In this document: in pieces, positions 1 to 6,843 of the stretch
Layout: each line of letters opens with the position of its first letter
Numbering within the stretch: position 1 is the stretch's first letter
Assembly: GCA_028701635.1 (NCBI GenBank)
Contig: JAQVQJ010000040.1
Span: forward strand, 1 to 9,176
Source: Clostridia bacterium
Lineage (GTDB): Bacteria; Bacillota_A; Clostridia; Christensenellales; UBA1242
Reading direction: 5' to 3'
Length of the DNA stretch: 9,176 nucleotides
Notes under the pieces: generated by a model
Told to the model about the DNA's origin: nothing
The model's input: only the letters and a program-made list of their open reading frames with translations
The model's database searches: none
Position numbers and translations under genes: made by a program

Positions 1-2
1 CA

Positions 3-677
3 ATATGTTATGGTAAAATAACAAATAGTAATAAATTTGATTTAAATCATCTTACTTCATATTTGAATATACTAGATAAATATAAGAGTTTAAATAATTA
101 TAATACATTATCTATGTTTGTATCTGAGTCTCAGAACTTAAATTTTTATAAATACAATGAAGATAAATTAATTGTATATCCAAATATATATACAAAATTA
201 AAATATGGAAAACAAATATCAGAACTACCATCATATGAAAATAGAGGAGTAGATAAAGAAATTAGTGAAAATTACAAAATATAACCATATTATGAAAAAC
301 AAGAAAAGAGTATTAGTGATACCACTAAGAATTTTATAAAGAACTATAAAAATAACTATCATCATAATTATTTTTATATACCAAAAGAAGAAATTGCAAA
401 AGAAGATAACATATTTTTTAAAAATGTAAGACAAAATAGCTGTAGCTGGTTATCAACTCATCACGGGAATTGTCATCACGCAGATTGTTATCCGTCTCAT
501 TTATCTACAGTATTTCAAATATCACCTGAAGCGATAATATGGAATCACGATCCATTTAATGGCGGATCAGTCAATCCTTTAATTTGTATATCAGGTGATT
601 TGATATATGAAAAGACTACAGATAACATAGAAGATCCAATTAAAATATTATTGAGGAAACCTAAAAGAAGTTTTTAA
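3..677 (+). pseudogene. Unrecognised gene, 3' part, interrupted by an in-frame TAA stop
   Basis: Reading in phase from base 3, the frame is open from the left edge and continues to a TAA at 675-677, except for one TAA at 282-284. The downstream half (285-674) has no in-frame ATG and no in-frame TTG/GTG before about 600, so it cannot easily be an independent gene. A single base change (for example CAA, AAA or GAA to TAA) explains the break. The visible C-terminal half holds a Cys/His-rich patch at about 438-492 (pattern C-x9-C-x4-C with two HH pairs) that may once have bound metal. I do not recognise the family. It ends 7 bp upstream of a partial tRNA, so it is probably the terminal gene of the neighbouring mobile element. 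A sequencing error at the TAA is an alternative explanation. Confidence 0.6.
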
Positions 678-683
678 TTAAAT

Positions 684-733
684 ACTAACTCTTAATCAGT
701 GGGTCGTAGGTTCAAGCCCTACACGGGACACCA
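684..733 (+). repeat. Partial tRNA-Lys(CTT), 3' portion: probable integration (att) site
   Basis: From 684 the sequence matches the 3' part of a tRNA. It has an anticodon loop CTCTTAA (689-695, anticodon CTT at 691-693) and the 3' anticodon strand TCAGT. The variable region is GGGTC. The T-arm is GTAGG-TTCAAGC-CCTAC (706-722). The acceptor strand is ACGGGAC, followed by the discriminator A and an encoded CCA (731-733). The expected 5' half (acceptor GTCCCGT and D-arm) is absent upstream; bases 658-683 are instead the end of the pseudogene and AT-rich sequence. The 5' anticodon strand ACTAA has one mismatch to TCAGT. Similarity thus starts at the anticodon arm, as expected for the duplicated attachment core left by a tyrosine recombinase targeting a tRNA 3' end. 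The likely core is 689-733. Confidence 0.8.
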
Positions 734-741
734 ATGAATAC

Positions 742-775
742 AAAGGATTACAAGAGATTGTAGTCTTTTTATTTT
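742..775 (+). terminator. Rho-independent terminator behind the tRNA fragment
   Basis: A stem GATTACAA (746-753) with loop GAGA pairs with TTGTAGTC (758-765), including one G-T wobble. It extends outward through AAAG/TTTT pairing and runs into a T-rich tract (766-774). It probably terminates transcription of the intact tRNA-Lys gene wherever that tRNA is complete. Here it insulates the cargo operon from upstream read-through. Confidence 0.7.
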
Positions 776-845
776 GCTTAAAAACCTAAAAAACCGCCAT
801 TTAGTCGGCATTTGATAATTTAATCCTTATTTTATGCAATAATGG

Positions 846-854
846 TGGTATAAT
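846..854 (+). promoter_or_regulatory. Extended -10 promoter of the nuclease-HEPN operon
   Basis: TGG-TATAAT (TATAAT at 849-854) is a perfect -10 with an upstream TGn extension. No convincing -35 is present; the region around 826-832 is only CTTATTT. Transcription would start around 861, giving a short leader before the GTG start at 878. Confidence 0.55.
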
Positions 855-877
855 TGGGGTAAATAAAGGGTGATTAT

Positions 878-2065
878 GTGGAACAAAAGTATATTGATTA
901 TATAGAAGAATTTATAGGCAAAGAATGGATATTGGAAGAGTTTGATAAAATAGAAAAAAGATCTCAATTAAAAGAGATTGGCGCCAGGTATTTTAATTAT
1001 CATCCATTTGTTAAAATGTTCTATGAACTTAGATATCTATTAAGAAAAGCTGAACATTTAGGAGAAGAATCAATTGTTTTGGGCAAAATCTATGAGAGAT
1101 TAAGTCATTCGGGATTTGTTTTAGAAAAACAAATGGAAAAAATACCGAACAAAATTGAATTCAAAAGTAGGTTGAGAGATTCAGAAAATTTTGAAGATGT
1201 AATCTGGGAACTTGAGACTGCGACGATGTTAATGTATAAAAATATTGTGTACAATTTCAACAATACTGAAACCGAAAAAACAAGTGATATATCATGTGAA
1301 ATCGAAAATATTAAGATTGATATTGAGTGTAAAAACAAACATGCGGATAAAAGGATAGATAATAAAAATAATATTTTTTTTCATTTGTTTTGTAATGCAA
1401 TTGGAAAAGTAGCTGAATTAAGAGGTAAAGTAATCGATATAAAATTTGATGAAAGCAGAACTGAAGATATCCCAATACTCGTCGACGCAATAAAATCAAA
1501 GTGTTTAGAAAAAGAAATTGCTATATTAACTTATAAAATAGATTTATATGAAACCCCTAATGATTTTGAACCTTTTTATGCAATGAGCGAAAATGATGTT
1601 AGTTTAATGGGCGTTGTAAGCGAACAAAAAAAGAGTGAATTATATAAAAATATAGAAGTTGATTATAAAAAATCTTTAATAATCATTTTTAGATTTCCTT
1701 TTGAAAAAACAAACTTGAATGGTATAAAGTCATTAGTTAGGAAGGCAAATAAGCAAGTCAAAAAAAGTGGGGTTGTTTTTTTAAAGGTTCCTTATGATAT
1801 ACACGATGAAAGTGCAAGATTTATAGAGAGATTCCTCAATGGATCGTATTCTAAAATTGCGGGTATAAAGCTTGTTTCTTTTAAAAATGAATATATTAAT
1901 GATTTTGGTGTTAAAATATCAAGGAAAGAAAGATATATAATAAATCATTCATGCACATCGCCACTGTCAGAAGCTTGTAGCAATTTTTTTAGTAGTGACT
2001 TTGCGTTTTTAGCATATAAAAATTATGATGAAATTTATAAAAGAGAGAGGGGGATGTTCGAATGA
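878..2065 (+). CDS. PD-(D/E)XK-type nuclease, first gene of a two-gene operon (candidate defence)
   Basis: 395 residues. The GTG start is set by GGGTGAT (868-874), which pairs well with the 16S 3' end. Residues 1-100 are mainly helical and charged. A nuclease core follows: a helix containing E111 and E113, then D137, then a beta-hairpin ending in the signature I-D-I-E-C-K with E150 and K152. This is the D-xn-E-x-K arrangement of the PD-(D/E)XK superfamily (restriction endonucleases, Mrr-like and related enzymes). The C-terminal part (about 260-335) contains hydrophobic strands (SLIIIFRF, GVVFLKVP) around a basic helix, as in several larger proteins of that superfamily. There is no signal peptide or membrane segment, so it should be cytosolic and act on DNA, though an RNA target is possible. 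The stop overlaps the start of the HEPN gene (ATGA), implying coupled translation and joint function. I cannot assign a named subfamily. The nuclease call rests on the motif alone. Confidence 0.7.
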   Translation: MEQKYIDYIEEFIGKEWILEEFDKIEKRSQLKEIGARYFNYHPFVKMFYELRYLLRKAEHLGEESIVLGKIYERLSHSGFVLEKQMEKIPNKIEFKSRLRDSENFEDVIWELETATMLMYKNIVYNFNNTETEKTSDISCEIENIKIDIECKNKHADKRIDNKNNIFFHLFCNAIGKVAELRGKVIDIKFDESRTEDIPILVDAIKSKCLEKEIAILTYKIDLYETPNDFEPFYAMSENDVSLMGVVSEQKKSELYKNIEVDYKKSLIIIFRFPFEKTNLNGIKSLVRKANKQVKKSGVVFLKVPYDIHDESARFIERFLNGSYSKIAGIKLVSFKNEYINDFGVKISRKERYIINHSCTSPLSEACSNFFSSDFAFLAYKNYDEIYKRERGMFE

Positions 2066-3426
2066 AAACTAATTACGATGGATATCTCGAGTATAATAAT
2101 TTAAAATATATATTTGTTTTTAGTGATAATATATTGACTATATTTCCTGATACAGATCTTCAAATTGACCCACTTAGCAATTTTTTTAATTCATTCAATT
2201 ATAAACCAGAATCTAATCAATTTATTAAAGGAAAAACCAATTGTAATAGGGAAATTATTTTTCTTAAAGTAAATTTTCATTTAAAAAATAATGGAGTTTT
2301 ATATTCTTATGTTCCTGGTTTCATAATTAGTAAAAATAATATTTATGAAAATAAGATTGAAAAAATAAGCGCAATGCGTTTTGATGGTGAAATTATAAAT
2401 AAGTTTTATAATCCGCAAATTATTATTAAAAAAAATGATGTGAATTTTTTTTCTACTGGTCAAAAGTCTGTTGTTTTACGAGATATAAACGAGATTACTA
2501 AAATTTTTGATTTAAAACATTATAAAATTTTGGTAAGTGTTTCGATTGAAAGTCCAACAAAGACTAGCTTAGGAACTATAAATTCATTTATAACAATGGA
2601 ATTTCCAAAAGAATTGGATATTGAAGAAATAATTGAATACTACTCGCAAATGAAAAAACTGTTTGAATTTTTAACTTTTAGAAAATCAATTGATTTTGAA
2701 AAAATATCTTTATATAAGAAAAACGTGGATGATTCCTTAGAATGTATAGCATACTTAGTCGTTGCAAACAATAAAAAAAGAGAAAATAACTCATTTAAAA
2801 ACATAATTTTATATAGTGAATTAGAAGAAAAATTTCCAGAAGTAATGCAAAATATAATGTATAAAAATTATTATAATTTTCATTTTCCAGAAAACAATGA
2901 CGAATCTAATTATGTGGATTCGGGAAGTTTTTTAGCTACTGCTTCAGGATTTGAAAATAATTTTTCAAAAGCGTTCCCTGATTTTTTGTCAAAAAAAGAT
3001 GAGAATTACGGATTTGTAAAAAACGAAATAGTTTCTTTTTTGAATGAACTTGATGAAAAAAACAAAGGGAAAAATGCAAAGGTAAGAAAGTATTGCAGTA
3101 GATTTATAAATTCAATAGAATTGATGGATGGTAATTTGGAAGAAAAATTGTTGTTTGCATTTAATGAATTTTCTGAAATTATGAAAGATGTAAAACTTAG
3201 AATTTTGAAAAATAATGAAGTTTACGGTAAATCTGATAACGATATAATCGGAAAATATGTTCAAAAGAGAAATAAATTTTCTCACGGCAATATAGATGAT
3301 TACTTTTTTAAAGAAGATATTGCGTGTCACTTGATTGTAAATGCCATTATATATGTGTTTGCTCTCAAAAAGTCTAATTTAAGTGATGATAAAATTAAAA
3401 TAATTATTAATAAAATGTTTAATTAA
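2062..3426 (+). CDS. ApeA-like HEPN-domain protein, putative RNase effector
   Basis: 454 residues. The start ATG (2062-2064) overlaps the preceding stop and has a strong GAGGGGG Shine-Dalgarno at 2047-2053. Residues 1-220 are beta-rich and end in a segment (about 168-210, including KKLFEFLTFRKSI) that resembles the N-terminal domain of ApeA proteins. From about 290 the protein is helical. It ends in R403-N-K-F-S-H408, an R-x4-H motif with the order expected for the catalytic RNase motif of HEPN domains, and the RN..SHG context is typical of Apea-like HEPN families. Known ApeA is an abortive-infection protein thought to cleave RNA. By analogy this would be the growth-arresting effector, with the upstream nuclease as partner, sensor or second effector. 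That division of labour is inference. The protein has no transmembrane segment. The stop codon lies inside the terminator hairpin at 3425-3448. Confidence 0.65.
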   Translation: MKTNYDGYLEYNNLKYIFVFSDNILTIFPDTDLQIDPLSNFFNSFNYKPESNQFIKGKTNCNREIIFLKVNFHLKNNGVLYSYVPGFIISKNNIYENKIEKISAMRFDGEIINKFYNPQIIIKKNDVNFFSTGQKSVVLRDINEITKIFDLKHYKILVSVSIESPTKTSLGTINSFITMEFPKELDIEEIIEYYSQMKKLFEFLTFRKSIDFEKISLYKKNVDDSLECIAYLVVANNKKRENNSFKNIILYSELEEKFPEVMQNIMYKNYYNFHFPENNDESNYVDSGSFLATASGFENNFSKAFPDFLSKKDENYGFVKNEIVSFLNELDEKNKGKNAKVRKYCSRFINSIELMDGNLEEKLLFAFNEFSEIMKDVKLRILKNNEVYGKSDNDIIGKYVQKRNKFSHGNIDDYFFKEDIACHLIVNAIIYVFALKKSNLSDDKIKIIINKMFN

Positions 3427-3448
3427 AAGAAGGAGTTATCCTTCTTTT
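3425..3448. terminator. Bidirectional terminator shared by the HEPN gene and int
   Basis: Perfect 10-bp stem AAAAGAAGGA (3425-3434), loop GTTA, TCCTTCTTTT (3439-3448). It gives a terminal T-run on both strands, so it can serve both converging transcripts. It contains the last two bases of the HEPN stop codon, the int stop (complement of 3436-3438) and the last int codons. The two genes are only 9 bp apart. Confidence 0.8.
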
Positions 3449-4593
3449 GTATTAAATATATTATTAAACTCTCTGATAATTTTCTCATTGCCTGAATTGA
3501 ATGCATGAGAGTAAACATTAAGGGTAGTGGATATATCACCATGTCCTAGACGTCTACTGATGTTTGCTACACTAATACCTCTTGATATTTGTAATGATGC
3601 AGATGTATGTCTTAATGAATGAAAAGTTATAATCGGAAGATTATGCTTTTTTAATATCTGTTCAAATATTTTTCTTGGAGTATCTGGATGTATTGGATCT
3701 CCATCATCAGTAGTAAATATCTTTTTAGTATTCTTCCATTTATTACCCATAGCGTCTTTAATATTATTAATATATGTTTGATATTCTTTTAACACTTCAA
3801 TAGTAGGATCGGAAATAGGAACACTTCTAATAGAATTATTATTTTTAGGAGTTCCATCAATTAATTGTCCGTTGATTCTTTGAAGTGTTTTATTAATAGA
3901 TACCATACCAGTGGTGAAGTTAATATCAGACCACTCTAATCCAATCAATTCAGCCCGTCTACAGCCTGTATCAAGCGCTAAACGAATGATTGCTTGGTAT
4001 TTTATGTGTTCACCGTCTAAAGCCTTTAAAAGGCATTGCGTTTGCTCTAAATCATAGAATTTAGATTCTACTTTTAATTTCTTTGGAGCTTTAACTCTTT
4101 CATTTGGATTATGTGCTAATAACTGCCAATCAACTGCTTGTTTTAAAGCTACATTAATAACACGATAGTGCCTTAAAACAGTATTTTCTGTAAGTCTTTT
4201 ATGCTTCTTTAAAGAACTCTTTTGCACATTACCTCGATCTCTTAAATAGTTATAATGTCCAACTAACATTAATGCAGATAGGGAATTAAGTTTAACATGA
4301 CCTAGTTGACTTAATAATTCATGGCATATAGCAGAATATGATTCATAAGACTTTGGTTTTAAATTTGGTCTTACATATTCTTTAAGCCATTTTTCAAAAT
4401 ATGATTTAACTGTTTCGGAATTATTAACAACATAGTTGCCTTGTTTAATTTGCGCTTTAAGTTCGGCTTCAAAAGCACGAGCTTCTTTTTTATTGCCGTG
4501 AAAACGTTTATTGATACGTATTCTTTTGCCGACTAAATCACGACCGTTGTCAACAGTTATTTCATATATTCCTTTACCGCGTTCTCTTATCAA
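3436..4593 (-). CDS. int: Tyrosine recombinase (phage/ICE-type integrase) of the element
   Basis: 385 residues, the usual length for Bacillota phage and ICE integrases. Residues 1-50 form an AP2-like arm-site-binding domain (GIYEITVDNGRD... with a basic strand). Residues about 60-165 are the SAM-like core-binding domain, and 180-375 the catalytic domain. Catalytic residues are visible: R212 in TGCRRAEL, K250 in TPKNNNSIR, H325-S-L-R328-H in the HxLRH box, H351 in RRLGHGD, and nucleophile Y361 in NVYSH. All expected residues are present, so it should be active. The start is TTG with a strong GAGGTGAT Shine-Dalgarno 5 bases upstream that overlaps the stop of the preceding Cys4 gene, so the two are co-transcribed and probably translationally coupled. 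It points toward the tRNA-Lys fragment at 684-733, its most likely att site, although 2.7 kb of cargo lies between. Confidence 0.95.
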   Translation of the reverse strand: MIRERGKGIYEITVDNGRDLVGKRIRINKRFHGNKKEARAFEAELKAQIKQGNYVVNNSETVKSYFEKWLKEYVRPNLKPKSYESYSAICHELLSQLGHVKLNSLSALMLVGHYNYLRDRGNVQKSSLKKHKRLTENTVLRHYRVINVALKQAVDWQLLAHNPNERVKAPKKLKVESKFYDLEQTQCLLKALDGEHIKYQAIIRLALDTGCRRAELIGLEWSDINFTTGMVSINKTLQRINGQLIDGTPKNNNSIRSVPISDPTIEVLKEYQTYINNIKDAMGNKWKNTKKIFTTDDGDPIHPDTPRKIFEQILKKHNLPIITFHSLRHTSASLQISRGISVANISRRLGHGDISTTLNVYSHAFNSGNEKIIREFNNIFNTKEG

Positions 4594-4604
4594 CTTATAT
4601 CACC

Positions 4605-5408
4605 TCATTTTTTATTATTTTTTCGCTCTCTACTATATAGAGATCTACAAGAAGGACTGCAAAAGAGTTTGTCTTTTCTATTTGATATCAATATTGAATG
4701 ACATCTTTTACATTCCATCAAATCTCTGTCACCAATAATTTCATTAATTAACAGAATATATTTTGTGTATTCAAACGGGCAATCAAAATAATTTGTAATA
4801 ACAAATTCATCTTTTTCTTTCGTTACACCAATCTTTGATAATGGAACTTCTATATCGCTATATGAATGCTCTAATGATTTTATTTTCATAATGAAACTAT
4901 ATAAATCATCAAGTTTCTTGATTACTAAGTTTAAATTGATTTTGTTTAAAGCGTTATCTTTTAAACTGTCAGGTATTCCGTATTTTTCAAAAAACATTTG
5001 AAGTTTAATTGCAATCGCAGAATAAGTAGCGGCAAAAGGAAAATTCTTGCCATCAAAGTACTTATCTCTCGCAAAAAGATAAATATCACCAATTACAATT
5101 GAATCTTTAACGTTAAATTGTTCCTGATTGTTTGTTTTCCATTTTTCTAACTTTGTATTTTCTAAGTGCTTTTCAAATAAATTTATAACAAAAATTAACT
5201 TTCCATCTTTAAAGAAATTACTAAATTCAATAAGCCTATTAAAGAAGGCGCTATCATCAACTGATATAGTTTCGTTTTTTATGAAGTTGGTTCCTTCTAA
5301 ATAAGGAACGTTATATTTATCATATTTTAATTCATAGTTTTTAAACTTGCTTGTTTTATAGTTGATAATACTTCTCCTTGGATCAATTATATTACCTTTT
5401 TCCATCAT
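4605..5408 (-). CDS. Unrecognised 267-residue protein with C-terminal Cys4 zinc knuckle, cotranscribed with int
   Basis: The frame stays open further upstream, to 5705 on the minus strand. I place the start at the ATG read from 5408 because AAGGAG lies 5 bases before it, and the longer form would run antisense through the excisionase gene. The body (residues 1-220) is mixed helix and strand with no family I can name. The C-terminus has C233-x2-C236-x13-C250-S-P-S-C254-R, a treble-clef or zinc-ribbon-like arrangement with the FCSPSCR signature, followed by a basic tail that ends in KNNKK. Cys4 tails of this kind occur in several uncharacterised mobile-element proteins. Its place directly upstream of int and divergent from xis is where a lysogeny-type regulator normally sits, but no helix-turn-helix is evident. 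It may be a DNA-binding regulator or a recombination accessory factor; this is inference. The stop TGA lies 11 bp before the int start. Confidence 0.8.
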   Translation of the reverse strand: MMEKGNIIDPRRSIINYKTSKFKNYELKYDKYNVPYLEGTNFIKNETISVDDSAFFNRLIEFSNFFKDGKLIFVINLFEKHLENTKLEKWKTNNQEQFNVKDSIVIGDIYLFARDKYFDGKNFPFAATYSAIAIKLQMFFEKYGIPDSLKDNALNKINLNLVIKKLDDLYSFIMKIKSLEHSYSDIEVPLSKIGVTKEKDEFVITNYFDCPFEYTKYILLINEIIGDRDLMECKRCHSILISNRKDKLFCSPSCRSLYSRERKNNKK

Positions 5409-5538
5409 ATTCACTCCTTTTTTATCGTGTTTCGTTTTTGTTGCGCTTTGTCTCTTATAATTTACCATAATATGTTTTAAAATGAAAGCATATAGAGCAA
5501 TTTCTGCGCAGATTTTATCTATAAGAAAGGAGAATAAC
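5409..5538. promoter_or_regulatory. Divergent control region between the int operon and xis operon
   Basis: This 130-bp stretch separates two oppositely directed operons and must hold both promoters. A TATAAT lies at 5456-5461 on the plus strand, but no good -35 is visible at 16-18 bp. TTTACC (5461-5466) and the palindrome TTTTAAAA lie close by. A perfect 10-bp palindrome, TCTGCGCAGA, sits at 5503-5512, immediately followed by the inverted repeat AGAT-TTT-ATCT (5510-5520). Both lie just before the xis Shine-Dalgarno and are reasonable operator candidates. The exact promoters are not resolved. Confidence 0.5.
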
Positions 5539-5721
5539 ATGAAAGAGATAATGAATATAAAAGAATTATCGAAATATTTAAGATGTAGTGATTCTTGTAT
5601 AAGAAAACTTAAAAGAGAAAATAGCATTCCATATTTTAAAATTTCAAGCAAAGTTCTTTTTGATAAAGCCAAAATAGATACTTGGTTATCAGAAAAAGAA
5701 GTCAATCCAATTAATAAATAA
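5539..5721 (+). CDS. xis: Excisionase-family helix-turn-helix protein
   Basis: 60 residues from the ATG at 5539, chosen because AAAGGAG lies 6 bases upstream; the frame also opens at 5482 but without a ribosome binding site. Nearly the whole protein is a MerR/excisionase-type winged helix-turn-helix: IKELSKYLRCSDSCIRKLKR (helix-turn-helix), then SIPYFKISSKVLFDKAKIDTWL (wing and second helix). This is the pattern of the HTH_17/excisionase DNA-binding family. Such small proteins bend DNA at att sites to favour excision, and some also act as regulators of int. It is the first gene of a rightward operon with the short recombinase 27 bp downstream, and lies divergent from int. Whether it partners the large integrase, the short recombinase or both cannot be told from sequence. 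Confidence 0.85.
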   Translation: MKEIMNIKELSKYLRCSDSCIRKLKRENSIPYFKISSKVLFDKAKIDTWLSEKEVNPINK

Positions 5722-5748
5722 TTTAAATATCAATGAAAGGAGGTTTAA

Positions 5749-6405
5749 ATGACAACATATTCAAGAAGAATCAAAACTTTTGGAGGAAGGAAAGCTACCT
5801 TCCCCCTAAAAGATATAAAGGATGTAGAAATGATCCTATATTGGTTTTTAAAAGAAAGAGAAAACTCCAAATCATCAATTAAGAGGTTTCAATATGATAG
5901 GAATTGGATGCTTTGTTTCTTGGGTTTCAATACTACCTTTAGAGCAGAAGATCTTTTGCAATTAAGAGTTCAAGATTTAATAAATGGTTACATATCTATT
6001 AAAGAAAATAAAACTGGAAAACCACAAAATTTCAAAATGGATAACAAACTATTTCAAGACGTACTAAGTTATTTTGGAAGAAATAATCTTAGATATGAAG
6101 ATTATATTTTTAAGAGCCAAATGAATAGTAATATGGCAATAACTAGGCAACAGGCTAATAATGTTTTAAAAAAGGTATCGAAGGCAACGAAGCTAAAAAG
6201 CAGATTTTCTATGCATACGTTAAGGAAAACGTTTGGCTACCACTATTACAACAATAAAGGCAATTTGATGACTTTAATGAGAATGTACAACCATGATTCA
6301 CCAAATACTACTTTATTATATGTATGTTGGGGAACAGATGATGCAGAGAAAGATAGAGCTAATACTTACATTGGAGGTGTACATAGAAAAAAAGGTAAAA
6401 ATTAG
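5749..6405 (+). CDS. Second, short tyrosine recombinase
   Basis: 218 residues. The ATG at 5749 is preceded by a perfect AAAGGAGG. The protein lacks the arm-binding domain and has only a short N-terminal helical segment, so it is essentially a catalytic domain. R65 is in the FRAEDLLQLR box and K88/K91 in the NKTGKPQNF hairpin. H156-T-L-R159-K is the HxLR box (with K where H is more common), H182 is in the YNHDSPNTT box, and Y191 is the putative nucleophile in LLYVCW. All the core residues appear present, so it could be active. Short integrases of this type occur in phages, plasmids and ICEs of Bacillota, where they act as accessory or resolving recombinases. Having it in the same element as a full-length integrase, directly after an excisionase-like gene, is unusual. 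It may promote excision, resolve multimers or invert a segment. Confidence 0.85.
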   Translation: MTTYSRRIKTFGGRKATFPLKDIKDVEMILYWFLKERENSKSSIKRFQYDRNWMLCFLGFNTTFRAEDLLQLRVQDLINGYISIKENKTGKPQNFKMDNKLFQDVLSYFGRNNLRYEDYIFKSQMNSNMAITRQQANNVLKKVSKATKLKSRFSMHTLRKTFGYHYYNNKGNLMTLMRMYNHDSPNTTLLYVCWGTDDAEKDRANTYIGGVHRKKGKN

Positions 6406-6843
6406 TAGTTTTAACGAAAAAAATAAATATGTAAAACTTTTTTATGTAGTTAAAAATAATTATTTAATTTGCTCATATTTTATAAGGGGAAACAACAATA
6501 ATGATTGAATTGAAAAAGTTTGTCAGATTTAGTAGTTATGACAAATTATTATTTGGATAAAAAGCGAAAAACAAAGCAAGCAAAAACACAAACAATTCTA
6601 TAAAAGGGACAATAAGTAAATACCTTTGAAAAATCAAATAATAAGTACTAATTAATTTTGTTAAAGTTTTACAAATATAATTAAAAGCTTTTCAAAATAT
6701 GCAGATTTGTTTACAAAAAAGCATTAAAAATAGATATAAAATTAGCAAATATGAGATAAAAATAACTAAAAACGGATGATAATCAACGAAAATAATTTTA
6801 AAAAGTTCATAAATAAAGCCAAAAAAACAAATGAAATAAGACT
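6406..6843. other. Extremely AT-rich intergenic region, no supported gene
   Basis: No coding frame with a convincing ribosome binding site is visible. A 12-bp palindrome AAATAATTATTT lies at 6454-6465. A 19-codon frame at 6501 has its AAGGGG about 13 bases away and is not credible. TTTACA (6710-6715) and TATAAA (6735-6740) are 19 bp apart and could be a weak promoter for the replication genes. TTTACAAA-like words recur (about 6668-6676 and 6710-6717), but not at the regular spacing of iterons. The region's composition suits DNA unwinding next to a replication origin; this is inference. Confidence 0.5.

Noticed and set aside
231..434. Minus-strand frame with very hydrophobic translation (67 residues)
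   Set aside because: It is the antisense of the AT-rich pseudogene; hydrophobic Phe/Ile content follows from reading Lys/Asn codons backwards.
791..811. CCG...CGG short inverted repeat upstream of the nuclease promoter
   Set aside because: Only three base pairs match with a long mismatched loop; not enough for a terminator or operator.
1105..1499. Two minus-strand frames within the nuclease gene
   Set aside because: Antisense shadows of a gene with clear domain motifs; no ribosome binding sites or family signals.
5482..5538. Upstream start for the excisionase-like protein
   Set aside because: No ribosome binding site and the extra 19 residues are not part of the HTH domain; ATG 5539 has AAAGGAG.
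5409..5705. N-terminal extension of the Cys4 protein by 99 residues on the minus strand
   Set aside because: It would run antisense through the excisionase gene and remove the divergent promoter region; the ATG at 5408 has a clear AAGGAG.
6293..6508. Plus-strand 71-residue frame overlapping the short recombinase end
   Set aside because: Out-of-frame shadow over the recombinase motifs at its start; the tail is AT-rich noncoding sequence.
6501..6560. 19-codon plus-strand frame
   Set aside because: AAGGGG is about 13 bases from the ATG, too far, and the translation has no recognisable pattern.
6560..6840. Possible iterons made of TTTACAAA-like words
   Set aside because: Copies are few, imperfect and irregularly spaced; likely a by-product of composition.
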